Shown: piece after piece, positions 44,637 to 55,719 of the stretch
Layout of the letters: every line of letters begins with the position of its first letter
Position numbering within the stretch: the stretch's first letter is position 1
Source of the DNA: Leucosporidium creatinivorum
Taxonomy: Eukaryota; Basidiomycota; Microbotryomycetes; Leucosporidiales; Leucosporidiaceae
Length of the DNA: 64,000 nucleotides
Direction of reading: 5' to 3'
Assembly: GCA_001600635.1 (NCBI GenBank)
Contig: BCKL01000008.1
Coordinates: 197,830-261,829 of the forward strand
Program-made: the position numbers and the translations under genes
Notes under the pieces: model-generated
What the model was told of the DNA's origin: nothing
Seen by the model: the letters and a program-made list of their open reading frames with translations, nothing else
The model's database searches: none

Positions 44637-45834
44637 TCACCAAATGTCCAGCGAGCGCTCCAAAATTTGCATCCATACATTTCCCTCGCCGCTCGCGTAG
44701 CCTGGCGTGTCAATGATCGTCGTGCCCAATGCTCGACAGCGCTCGACGATCTGCTCCCGCTCCGATGGAGTCGAGGTGAGGGTGGCGGGGGGAAGGAAGA
44801 GTGATTGGAGCGAAGGCGTAGTCGACTTCATAGCTTCGAGTAGTGCTGTGAGGGAGACGGGCCCGTTAAGTCTCGGGCTCGGGTGGATCTGAAGCGAGGC
44901 GAGATGGGGGAGGTGAGGCAAGATCTCGGCGATGTTGGCGCGGTGGTCAAGAGACAGAGTCTGCAAGGAGGTGAGCTCCCTCCATAGCGACGTTTTGAAG
45001 GTGAGGCAATCCGTATCGTGAGCTCCCCAGAGCCTGAGCGACTTCAGCCGGCTTCCGTGCCGGCGGATGCTTTCTCCGAGCTCAGCCAGCTCGTCTTCCG
45101 ACACTGCCCAAATGGTGACGACGGAGAGAGCCTCTAGGCAGGGCAGATCCAACGCTGCGAAAGCCGGGGCGAGCGGACTCGTCTCATCCGTATAGGATAG
45201 TGCAAGGCTGCGAAGAGCGTGAAAAGGGATAGTCGCCGGCGAAGCTCCCGGCTTCACTTTGAGTCGGCAGCTGCCAAGAACCAGCTCGAAGAGATCTGCC
45301 GGAGTACAGGGAAGGCGGTCAGCGAGCGGAGAGCGGCAGCAGTGGAGAGCTCGACGTACCTTGACCGACCTCCGAGAGCGCCTGAAGATCTAGGAAGGGG
45401 CCCGGCGTGTACATGTGCAGCCAGAGGGACCTCAAGCTAGGAAGCATACGTCCAAACTCCTCGATAATAGGCGTGATGTCTTCCCTGTAGGTCGACCCAT
45501 GAGGCTCGTCGTTGTTGAGGCGAAGCTCCTTCGTCACGACCGCGTCGGGGCTGACCAGGCGACGGCAGGCTGCGAAAGCTTCGTACTGCGCGCTGTTCAC
45601 CACGAGTACTCGACCCAGTAGATCTCGTTGCGCCAGCGACGCCCAGAGCTTGTTGACGCGACAGCAGTTGAGGAGGATGTCGTAGCGCTCTCGGAACGTC
45701 TTGAAGGAGAGTCGAGGTAGTGCGAGCAGGATGATACGCTGCAGGATTTCGGTGGGGAGCGAAGGGAGCTGCTGGGGGGGGACTTCGACGAGCTGAGCGG
45801 GAGGAGGGGCTTGGAGTTCGACTGAGTTGTCCAT
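44637..45834 (-). CDS. F-box/LRR-like protein, local family member 3
   Basis: Exon 1 45360-45834 (475 nt), exon 2 44637-45295; about 377 aa. The first ~70 residues match the family (MDNSVELQAPPPAQLVEVPP, LPTEILQRIILLALPRLSF, CRVNKLWASLAQRDLLG). Beyond the F-box the sequence is different from members 1 and 2: LPSLRSLWLHMYTPGPFLDL in exon 1, and FHALRSLALSYTDETSPLAP and LTSLQTLSLDHRANIAEILP in exon 2. The intron is phase 1 and the next codon pair reads Asp-Leu, as in members 1 and 4. It ends RSLDIW with TGA overlapping a GTGAGC donor. Confidence 0.78.
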
Positions 45835-46001
45835 CCTGGTAGAGCTTCGAGAGAGGTGTCGTAGGGGGTTGGAGGGTGCTAGTCGTAGTAGAGCTTCGTA
45901 CTGCCCAGCTGTACGAGAGTCGAAGCGAGAACAAAGTGAAGAGAAGGAAACAGAGAGCTGAGGGAGCGGCGAGAGGCGAAATAACGGCCGCTGTCGCCCA
46001 G

Positions 46002-46020
46002 GGTCAGGAAACAGTTCGAG
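46002..46020 (-). promoter_or_regulatory. F-box-family promoter core, member 3
   Basis: CTCGAACTGTTTCCTGACC on the minus strand, 168 bp before the start codon; flanks match members 1 and 4 as well. The 375-bp gap 45835-46210 is filled by this shared block up to the VPS9 3' end. Confidence 0.55.
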
Positions 46021-46210
46021 GTGCAGAAGATTACCCTGCAGCGAGCTGAGCGGCAGCCGATGAGCTCACACTCTTCTTTTAAGAACGCTGCACAGCATCT
46101 ACAAGAGCTCGGGCTGCTCTCGAGCTCTCTGTTCGCCGCTCTGCTCTTCGCCGAGCCCGCCCTAAGCTCATCTGCCATTCCTGCTGCTGACTAAGCTGCA
46201 CAAGTATGTA

Positions 46211-49200
46211 TTACGACATTTCCAAGAGCGCGTCTATCGTCTTTGCCATGTCGCCCGAGTTCGAGAGGAGGACCTGTGAAGCGAGAGCCGAGGGTCAGCG
46301 TCGTCGGCCGAGCGAGAGCGAGTGCGCAGCGTAGGCGGAAGGCTTACCATCTCGAGGACCTCATCCTCCAGGTTGGGGAACACGTTCTTGAGTGTCTGTG
46401 GAGGCGAGGGACCGTGTCAGCGCCGAGATGCGAACGGAGTTGCGAGCAGACAGCGCCGAGATGGGAGAAGCACGACTGGACTCACCCCAATGCTAGCCAT
46501 CCTCCTCTCCTCCGTCTGCCGATCAATCTCCCTACTAACCTCCTCCGCCGTCGTGCCCTCACCAGCGTACATCCCCTCCAGCGACCCCGACCTTCGCTTC
46601 GCCAACTGCTGCTGGCCCTGCTGACCTCCTCCTCCTCCTCCTCCTGGAACCGGCGGCAACGCCTGCTGTACGCCACCTCGGGGGCTCAACCCCGGCCCCG
46701 CCATCCCCGTATCGCTCACAGCCTGATCCAGCTGCTCAAAGATCCTCCCGATCGCTCCCAGAGGCTTGCTCACAATCCGTTCGACTGAATCAGTCGAGCG
46801 GAGGAGGAGCCCTCGCGCGGTGGAAGGAAAAGAGAGACCTGGTTGCTGCAGGAGGGAGGGGGAGTCGACGTCCGTTCCTTCGGGGGAGGTGAGGGGGAGG
46901 TCGGCTGGAGGGGCAGAGGGGGAGTGGGTGTTGGTGGAGAGAGGCGGTGGACGAGGTCGAGGGGTCGTGTCCCCGCCTCGGCCAAGATCAGGCGAACGAC
47001 TGTTGGGATTGGGAGAGCGATTTGGCGAGCGACTTGGGTTCGGCGAGGAGGAAGGGGAGGGGAATTGAGGAGGTCGGGCCAGGCGAGGGGAATCGTCTGG
47101 CTGAGGGAGGTTGCGGATGGCGTTGGCGACGTTGGTCTCGAACTCTTCTTGGGTGATGTTGGAGAGGGAGGAGGCGTCGACCGTCTCGATGAAGGAGATG
47201 GCTCCATTCTGTTCGAGCGAGGGAGTCGAGTCAGCTACAGAACGAGGGCGGGGATGATGCAGTCATACGCACCAGACTCGAGAGATAATACCCTCCTTCT
47301 CCCGAGAGCTTGTCTGGGTTCCGGAAGCGCTGAATGTACCTGTTCGACGAATGCGAAGGAGGAGGGGAGGAGACTGTCAGCTCGACAGCCTCGACACAGT
47401 TCCAGCAGCACGCTGTAGCTTACTGGAGGTTCGAAACGAGATGCTCGGGGTTGCTCTTGAGCACGACGTAGATGAGGAAGGGGATGAACGTGTCGGCGCC
47501 TTCCTCCTTGGTCGAGAGATGCCGAATGAGGCCTGAGTTGGGCCGAGCAGGTAGCGTGGAGGTGGTGGGAGTAGAGAAATGAGAGGACGAGGAGTCAAAG
47601 AGTTGAAAGGTCGAGGTTCGTGTGGAGGGAGCGGCGAGCGGGAAAGATGAGGGTCAGCGCTGCTCGGCGAAGGCTGAAGCGACGAAGCTGAGAAAGAACG
47701 AAGCTCAGACTCACCAAAGATGACCTTGCAGCAATTGAGCACGCAAATCAACTTATCCCTCGGCGCCTTATACTGGTTCATCTTGCCCAACTCCCTTCTC
47801 GCGAAATCCAAAAACCCCTGCACTTGCCTCTGTTTCGCCCTCGCCTCTTCGGGAGTCTCCTTCTTCTCTCCCTCTCCCTCCCCCTTCTCCCCCTCCTTCT
47901 CAGCCTCGCCCTCATCTTCTCCTCCGCCCAACAGATCCCCCGGCAACTTCGGCGTGCCCGCTCTACTCGGCGCGGCACTATCCTCCTCGTCGTCCTCGGG
48001 ATCAGGAATGGGAAGGTCCAGATGAGAAGGTTTGATCCATGCGAAGAGCTTGATTCGTTGAGCGAGGATGGCGTCCCGCTCGACGTCGCCGGTGGGGGAC
48101 GTTTCGTTCGGGAGGGTCGAGAGGTCGAGAGCGGGGGTGAAGGTGCTGTGGATCGGGAGGAAGAAGTGGGAGAAGTCGAAGAGATCGGGTGAGGGGACGG
48201 AGTTGATGTAGAGAGAGGCCAGGGGGGAGGAAGGGGGGAGGAGGCAGGGAAAGGGTCAGCGAGCGAAACCTCGCGAGCCTTGTCCACTTCAACGACGGCG
48301 TCGAGCAACAGAGGAGGAGCTCACAGATGCCACACCCTGTTCATCACCAACTTCTCCATCGCCTCCATACTCATTTCAAACTCTTCCTCTGCCCTCTCGT
48401 CCCCATACTCTCGCCAATAGGCTCGCCAAGGGTCAACCGACCGCATCTTGGTGGCGATAAAGTCGAGGAAATCGTTGATGACGCGGATTTGGTCTGCTGT
48501 GGAGATGGGAGGGCGACGGGAGAACTCTTTGAGGAAGCTGTAGAGGAAAGAGGGGAGAGCCGAAGCGAGGGCAAGTTAGCGCTCGGTTCTGGCCACCCCG
48601 GGTATCTACCACCGCTAGAGAGAGGGGCAGAAAAACTCACGACCTGAGATACTTGGCGATAGGATCGGCACTCCTGCTCCTCATCTGCTCCAAGAAGCGA
48701 TTGAAATCAAACTGAGCCTCCTCCTCCTGCTTCTGCCTCTCCTTGCCCTCCCTACTACCCCCACTCGCACCTCCCTTCTCCATCCTACTACTCCCACTCT
48801 CCTTCTCCCTCCCACTCGCTCCCGAAGCTCCAATCCGACTCGGCTCCCCTCCCGCTCCTCGCGACTGGCTCGGCGAAGTCCCCATCGGCGTTCCGGCGGG
48901 ACTGGAGGTCCTACTCGTCAAAGGCGAGCGAAACACGGAAGCGATGGTAGCGAGAGGTTTCGGTAGATGCGAGGTGGAGGGAGCTGGACCGTCGCCTGCC
49001 CCACTTGATGCCGGGCCCGCCTTCTCGTTGAGCTCTTCTCGCAGTCGAGCAGCGGCGCCGCCGTCGGAGGAGGCGGAGCGTTGTAAGGCGGTTTGAGTGC
49101 TGATGGTAGGTTTGGAGGGAGTGGAAGGAGCGGGAGAGGAAGGCGTGGGCGTCGAGCTTGACGAGCTGGACATGGAGCGAAAGACGCCGGTGAAGAAGTT

Positions 49201-49695
49201 GGAAGGGGAGGGAGGGGCTGATGCTGCTGCTGCTGGTGGTGATCCGATCCCTGCGCCTGTTGCCGGCTTGGCGGGCGGGCGAGGAGTGTCGTGTTCTGGT
49301 GGAGTAGGCGCCTGTGATTGCGCTCCCGCCGCTGCCTCGCCGTCGAGCTGGAAGGCTGTAGGGAGATGGGTGAAGGTCGAGGTAGTAGGAGATGGCTCGC
49401 CGTCCGAATCTGGTGGTAAGAGCTCTAGCAGCGAGCCGCGAGCGACGGTATGGCCGAGGGTGGTGTAAGTTGGCTGATAGTTGCTCCCTGTAGCGGTGGA
49501 CGATGAAGACGTTGGAGGGGGTGCGAAAGGGTCGAGATCTGCCAGCATGGAAGGCGGTAAAGGGTGCGCTACAGCTTGCAGTACTGCTTGAGGGTCCGAG
49601 CCAGCAGAGGTCGAAGCGGCAGGCGCGGTGGAAGCCCAGACGTCGCCTGTATCTTCCAAGGGTGGCAGCTGAGGGGGTGCATCCCAGCCTGACAT
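46211..49695 (-). CDS. VPS9: VPS9-type Rab5 guanine-nucleotide exchange factor
   Basis: Start [20 protein letters not shown] (49695). A long Ser/Pro-rich disordered N-terminus (about 340 residues) leads to the helical bundle [40 protein letters not shown] and WHL. The VPS9 core follows: [54 protein letters not shown] and [26 protein letters not shown]. The C-terminal CUE domain ends [15 protein letters not shown] / [19 protein letters not shown]. Vps9 activates Rab5/Vps21 on endosomes and its CUE domain binds ubiquitin. An acidic Glu/Gly-rich insert lies inside the VPS9 region. Domain order is that of yeast Vps9. Confidence 0.93.
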
Positions 49696-50899
49696 GCTGC
49701 GAGTCAAACGAGGTAAGAAGCGAGAGAAATGCAAGAGAAAGAGGTGCAAGTCGAGAGTCCAAGACAGCATTTACTCACCTTTCTCGCCGGACTAGAAAAG
49801 GGCGAAATTGAAGCCCTTCGCTTCTCTTCTTTCTACCACGACGCTGAGGCTCTGGCTCTCCTTCAAGGAGCTACACCTTTCATGACTCCATCCAGGGAAC
49901 ATCTCGGGTTGTCTATCACAGTACAACTCCATCGCGTGGACCTGTCTCGTCCCTCGTCACTGCCGTCAAGATCCCAGGTGGGCCAGCACTTCCCTTTCGA
50001 CTCTCTTGCCTCGGTAGCTCGCCTTTCTCCTCCTTTACGGGAGTGATGGATCGTTTGAGAGACCAATGGGGCTTGATGCAGGCGGAAGGGGTTCAAGGTG
50101 CAGGCAAACCAGTCGGTTTATTCCTCCGGTTGGTAGCATCAATCCTCGCAAGAGGGCGCCTTTCTGGCTGTTGCTCTGGCCTAAACCAAACCGTCGACAT
50201 TCCTTCTCTACATCCCCTCCCCCTTCCTTTCGTGTATCTTGGGTAGCCTCTCTTCGAGCTGGCGGAGCTGTCAGGTGCAAAAAGAATTCCTTTCCCCCTG
50301 ACTTCTAGCCTTGAGCCGCGAGTGGGATCATTACAGTGGAGCGAATAGGTCTCTGCACTAGACTACCTGCTCCCAGTGCTCCCTCGGCGTCGTCGTGCGC
50401 TCAGGTGAAGAGCGAGGCGAACTCGGCGCTGTCCTTCGGCGGCGGAGCAGCGGAGCTTGATGGGAAACTCGTACAGAGCAGGGCGCGGTCCAAGGTGAAA
50501 GAGATGGTATCACACAGCGCTGTGCAAGCACTCGCCTCGCTATGTGAAGCTCGAGGAGAGCGCCAGCTCATTGAAGAGAGCTCGGCGAAGAGCCGACCGC
50601 CGAACGGGAAGCTCGAGAGCAGCTTGAGCCTCGCCTATGACGATGCAGCAGTTCTGGCCGATACCCTGAGCTCAGCGGCTGCCCTCAGCTCGCTGCAGGG
50701 TAATCTTCTGCACCTCGAAGTGTTTCCTGACCTTGGGAGCCAGCGGCCGCTATTTCGCCTCTCGCCGCTGGCTCGCCTCTCTTTGTCCTCCGCTCACCTC
50801 GTTCTCGCATCGGCTCTCGTACAGCTGGACAACAGGAAGCTCTACTACAACCAATACCCCTCAGCAACCTCCAACACCCTCCCTCGAAGCTCTACCAGG
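49696..50899. promoter_or_regulatory. Divergent region between VPS9 and F-box member 4
   Basis: 49696-50300 probably serves VPS9. From about 50400 the sequence matches the upstream block of the other F-box copies (GCTCGAGAGCAGCTTGAGCC near 50610), with the core CTCGAAGTGTTTCCTGACC at 50714-50732, 168 bp before the ATG. The open plus frame 50336-51406 simply runs through this leader into exon 1 and should not be read as coding. Confidence 0.5.
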
Positions 50900-52074
50900 A
50901 TGGACAACTCAGTCGAACTCCAAGCCCCTCCTCCCGCTCAGCCTGTCGAAGTTCCCAAGCAGCTCCCCTCGCTCCCCATCGAGATCTTGCAGCGTATCAT
51001 CCAGCTCGCACTACCTCGGCTTTCGTTCAAGACGTTCCGAGAGCGCTACGACATCCTCCTCACCTGCTGTCACGTCAACAAGCTCTGGGCGGCGTTGGCG
51101 CAGAGGGAGCTCGTCAAGCATGCAGGGTTCTCGTCTATCGACCATATGAAGCGCTTCCAGTCGGCAGGAGCTACGCATACGGAAGCACGGGGGGTCAATC
51201 GCTCCCTGTGGCTGGCGCGGCACAGCCCCGAGTCACTACCGATTTCAGCCCTGGTCAGCGGCAGCAGCGGCCTCACAACTCTATACCATACATCAGAAGC
51301 GATCGAGATCGACATTGATCTCCAGGCGCTCAAGACGCCCGCTACAGGTAAGCACCGAGCTGCCGTCAGTTCTGAGCGCTGCTCGCTAATCCCTCTTCCG
51401 TCGTAGACCTGCAGGTGCTGGCCCTTGACCTCTTCCGCATGACCAATATCAATCCAGCAACTCCCATCTCTTTCGCTCTTATACGCCGTCTCTCCCTCTC
51501 GTGCCCGACGAACGGGGCCGATCTGAGCGCCTTCCTCCAGTGCGCCGAGCTCCCTCTCCTCACAGATCTCGCCCTCTCGATAAGCGACAGGGACGACACG
51601 GCGGGTCAGGATCAGCTAGACCAGCTCGGCGGAAGCCTACGCCGGCATGCCTACAAGATCAAGCGATTCTTCTTCGCCGTGGTGGACTCCGTCCGCCCTC
51701 TCACCCTCCCCCAAAGCGTATGGCCGGCCTTCACCGCACTGGAGCACCTGGTGCTAGGCAATAACGTGCCCTTCGATGAGGTGCTCCCCTCGGTCCCCAC
51801 CCGAATTTACACCTTCCGTCTTCGCTCGCCGTTCGAAGAATTTGAGGAGCCGAGCTTGGCGACCCTGGTCGAAGTGATGCGCTCCCGACCGCAAGCCTTC
51901 GAGTCGTTGTCAGAGCTTATTCTCGTAAGCTGGAGATTCTCAGACACGCCAATGGCGCAGGAGACGGAGCTCGGGCGCTTATGCGAAGAGCGAGGGATAA
52001 AGTTCAAGAGGAGGGAAGTGGTGGGAGAGGGCGACTATGCTGCGCATCTCGAAGACTCTCTGGACTTCTGGTGA
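50900..52074 (+). CDS. F-box/LRR-like protein, local family member 4
   Basis: Exon 1 50900-51347 (448 nt), exon 2 51407-52074; about 371 aa. Start MDNSVELQAPPPAQPVEVPK, F-box LPIEILQRIIQLALPRLSF, CHVNKLWAALAQRELVK. After that the sequence has no close match to members 1-3: SIDHMKRFQSAGATHTEARG in exon 1, and LPLLTDLALSISDRDDTAGQ and FTALEHLVLGNNVPFDEVLP in exon 2. Exon 1 is 27 nt shorter than in the other three but keeps the same phase and Asp-Leu junction. It ends DSLDF-W with TGA overlapping a GTGAGC donor. Confidence 0.78.
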
Positions 52075-52599
52075 GCCGGCATCGGTGACCTCGGCCTCCT
52101 CCTTCGCCTCCGCTGACCCAGCTTCGCGCAGAAGAAGATGAAGCTCGGAGCTCGACACTCGACCGCTGGACACGAGAAGGAGTAGCTGCTAGACCCGATG
52201 AGATGTTTTGCTTTTGCTTTTCTCGTAAGGCGTTAGGGTGAGGCTGTGAGCATGCGAAGAGAGCGGGACGGTACGGCCGATCGAGGCGCGCCGAGCACGC
52301 TTCCAAAGGGAGGACAGCGACGTCGGCGAGGTAGCAGGTCGCTCAATTAACGACCACCTGACTTGAATCTCGTTCGATTCACTCCAGCGGGCGAAGTTCG
52401 TCAGCGCAGGTCGCTGTAGGAAGGGAGAGCTTCCGCCGAAGGACGGGGACCAAGCATTGAGGTGCCGAGTCATATTATAGTCGAGGGTGGGTAGGCAGAG
52501 AGTCCAGTTTGAATCTCAGCCGAATGCGAGCGTAACCCTGCACACGAGTAGCAACTTCTCATCGCGACCCTTCCTCGACGAACTCGCTCGGCGCGGCTC
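52075..52599. other. 3' region of F-box member 4 and sirtuin promoter
   Basis: An intron-like segment (GTGAGC at 52072 to CGCGCAG near 52131) starts at the F-box stop codon. No gene seen between about 52150 and 52600. Confidence 0.5.
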
Positions 52600-54452
52600 T
52601 TGCTCCCGCACTTCCCCGTCACCTCATCGCTCGCGCTGGCCGACGCATACAGCCTCGACATCGACCTTTCGGAAGCCGACCTGATACCCTCTCGTCGCCC
52701 ACAGCACCCCGCCTGTACTCTCCCACCCGTCGACAGTGAGACGCCGCCCTCCGCCTTCTCTCGTCTCTTCACCTCGGCTCGTACGGCGCTGATGGCAAGC
52801 TCGAATGCTGCTGCTGCTCAAGTAGCTAGGCAGACCTTCCCTGGCGTCAAGCATGGCGAGCAGCCAGGCCTGGAGAATGTGGCGGGGCTGATCAAAGCTG
52901 GGAAAGCGAAGCGGGTCATTGTCATGGTGAGTGAGGCGGTGTGGCAGTGCAGGAAGGCGAGGCTGATATACAGATTTACAGGCTGGAGCTGGTATCAGTA
53001 CCTCAGCAGGCATGTGAGTAGAACGAGCGGCTCGACACCGCCGCAAAGATACTAAGCCTACTCGCCTTCTCCAGCCCCGACTTCCGCTCGCCCGAGACTG
53101 GTCTCTATGCCAACCTGGAGAAGTACTCGCTACCCTAGTGCGCCTGCTCTCTCGCCCGAGCTTTCAGTCCTCGTGAGCTGACCCGAAGTCCCTCCTTCTA
53201 CTCCAGCCCCGAGGCCATCTTCGACATCGACTATTTTGTCGAGCAGCCAGAGGCCTTCTACGCTCTAGCCAAGGAGCTATACCCTGGCAACTTCAAGCCG
53301 ACGCCGACGCACTACTTCTTCCGCCTGCTTCACGAGAAGAAGGTGCTCCAGTCGGTGTAAGGCCTCTCAGACTGGTCCTTCGTGGCTCCGCTGACTTTCC
53401 TAACCGCAAAGGTTCACTCAGAACATTGATACCCTCGAGCGGATAGCTGGGCTGGACCAGGATTTCATTATTGAGGCTCACGGTGCGCTCCCTCGCTTTC
53501 GCGCCGATGCTGAAGGACCGAACTGACGACTCGACCGCCCATACAGGCTCATTCGCCGAAGCCGAATGCTTGGAGTGCAAGAAGGTGTACACCAAGGAGT
53601 CCATCAAGCCTCAGATCGAGCGCGGCGAGGTCGTCTACTGCACCGAGGCGTACTGCCAGGGCAACGACGGAGCTCTCGTGCGTTGTAGCCTACTGTCTTC
53701 TTGCGTATAAGAGCTAACTCATCTCTCAACGCTTCACAGGTCAAGCCCAAGATTGTCTTCTTCGGCGAGGGGCTGCCGAAGCAGTTCTTTGATCGCATCT
53801 CGGTGGGTCGCTCACATTGCCTCCACTGCTGCTCTCGAAAGCTGACCCTCTGGTTGCTGCCCAACAGGATTTCTCCACCTGCGACCTCCTCATCGTCCTC
53901 GGCACCTCCCTCTCCGTCCAGCCTTTCGCCTCCCTCGTGCACCGAGTCCCCGACACCTGCCCCCGCCTCCTCCTCAACCTCGAATCCGTCGGTGAGGTCG
54001 AACAGCCGAGAACTCGTTTTTTCTCTGCCGCTTCCGAGGCAGAAGGCTTCGATTTCGAGGGCGTGACGAAGCGGAAGGAAGGCATTCGCGACGTCAGGTT
54101 CTTGGGGAGCACGGATGAGGGGGTGAGGAAGCTGTGCAAGGAGTTGGGCTGGGAGAAGGAGTTGGAGGAGTTGATGGAGAGACAGAACAAGCTGCTGGAT
54201 GAGGAGAGGCGGAAGGAGGACGAGAGCAAGGCGGAGAAAAGCGAGGCAGCTTCCCCCGCCGAGGGCGAGAAGAAGCCTGAGCACGTCGAGCCGGAGAAGA
54301 AGCAAAAGGAGGTCATTGAGGCGGTGGCGGAGAAGGTGGAGCAGGATAAGAGCGTCGATAGCTTGACTGAGGAGGTCAGTCGGGTCAAGCTCGACGGCGC
54401 CGAGGCAGAGGTCGAACCTGCGCCATCCTCTCCTCCCAAGGCTACTCTCTAG
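52600..54452 (+). CDS. HST2: SIR2-family NAD-dependent deacetylase (HST2/SIRT2 class)
   Basis: About eight exons, one only 32 nt (52982-53013). The NAD-binding motif [15 protein letters not shown] is assembled from this small exon and the next. It continues [40 protein letters not shown] and the catalytic-His motif [19 protein letters not shown]. The zinc cysteines are CLEC and CTEAYC; further on come [19 protein letters not shown] and [17 protein letters not shown]. The C-terminal ~120 residues form a Lys/Glu-rich tail. The class I pattern (GEGLP, SLVHRVP) points to cytoplasmic Hst2/SIRT2, acting on histone or tubulin acetyl-lysine. The start could be 52600 or the internal Met at 52792; the shorter form is plausible. 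Confidence 0.9.
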
Positions 54453-54532
54453 ATCTTCTGCTTAGCTCGCTCTTTCTCTCGCCGTAACCATGTTGTAACG
54501 TTGATAGACTGTCCGCATTTGTATGACAGCGA

Positions 54533-55598
54533 TTAAGCTAGCGGCTTGCGAGCCGAAAAGAAGTAGTTGACCAGCTCGCCCATTCCTCCCCACTCGCCCA
54601 TGCCCAGCAACCGCCATCCACCCTTGATAGGGTCGTAAATACACCCGCGACGCTCCATGTGCGTCCAGCCCTTCTCCTCGAAGTACGCCTGCAGCTCCTC
54701 GGGCTTGATGAACTTGCTGTAGGTGTGAGTGCCCGGCGTGACGAGGCGGAGGACGTCCTCGGCCATGGTGAGGGTGAGAAAGGAGGCGAGAGGGGTGCGG
54801 GAGATGGTGGAGAGGAGAAGAGGTGCGCCGGGCTGCAAGGGAGACGCCGAGGGTCAGCCGAAGAGGACAGTCGAGGAGTCCGAGAGCCGAAATACCTTGG
54901 TAAGCTCGCAGAGGCAGTCGAGGAAGCCTCGCGGGTCTTCTACATGCTCAATAACCTCCATGGCGCACACGATGTCGAACTGCTTGCCCTCCGAGACGAG
55001 GTCCTCGGCGGCGCAATGGCGGTACTCGAGGGCGTTCTTGCCAACGCTTGAGGAGGCGGAAGGGGCGGCGGTCGAGCGTGGTGGGACGGGCGAGGAAGTC
55101 ACGGTGAAGGCGGGGTCCAGAGAAGCGTGCGTTTGAGCGACGGTGATGTTCACCGGCGAAGCGTCGATGGCGAGAGTCCTCGCGCCGAGCCGTGAGATGG
55201 CCTGTAGTCGAGATCAGCTTGCGTCGACCTAGCTGTCGGATTGTACATACCTCAGCAAAGATCCCGCCTCCGCACCCGACATCCAGTACATCCTTGCTCT
55301 CGAGCCACCTTGCGCCTTCCAACTCCCTCTCCCTCAGCAGCGTTTCCCTCATGAACTGAATTCGTGCTGGATTCATGCGATGCAGCAGTGCAAACTCTCC
55401 TGTGGGATCCCACCAGTGCGCTGCCAGCTTGGAGAAATGAGCAATCTCATCGGGCGAGATGGTGTTGGTGGTGCTGGAGGAGGAAGAGGGCGCTTTTGGT
55501 GGTGGTGATGGTGCAGAGCTGAAAATGGTGCGCAGAGGAGCGCTTGCTACTGCTCGTCGTACTGTGCGAAGCGCTGTTCGTGCTGGAAGGCGAAGCAT
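54533..55598 (-). CDS. COQ3: COQ3-type ubiquinone O-methyltransferase
   Basis: Three main exons from MLRLPARTALRTVRRAVASA (55598), an Arg/Ala-rich mitochondrial presequence. The body has EIAHFSKLAAHWWDPTGEFA, LLHRMNPARIQFM and the SAM-binding motif I KDVLDVGCGGGIFAE. Then come LGARTLAIDASPVNI, DIVCAMEVIEHVEDPRGFLD and, after the last intron, LLSTISRTPLASFLTLTMAE and GTHTYSKFIKPEEL. Coq3 performs both O-methylations in ubiquinone synthesis at the matrix face of the inner membrane. Motifs and length fit. The stop is 80 bp from the sirtuin stop (convergent). Confidence 0.93.
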
Positions 55599-55719
55599 GG
55601 TCGATGAAGCGGGAGGGCGACCTGCGAGCGCCGCACTCCCAGCTCTCCAACTCGAGAGAGGCAGCGAGCTTCCGATATCTGAGGCAGGCGAAGCGCTTCA
55701 ATACAGACTATATAATCGA

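Noticed and set aside
50336-51406. 356-codon open frame as a longer F-box protein
   Set aside because: The part before 50900 equals the non-coding upstream block of the other three copies, and the family start MDNSVE is at 50900.
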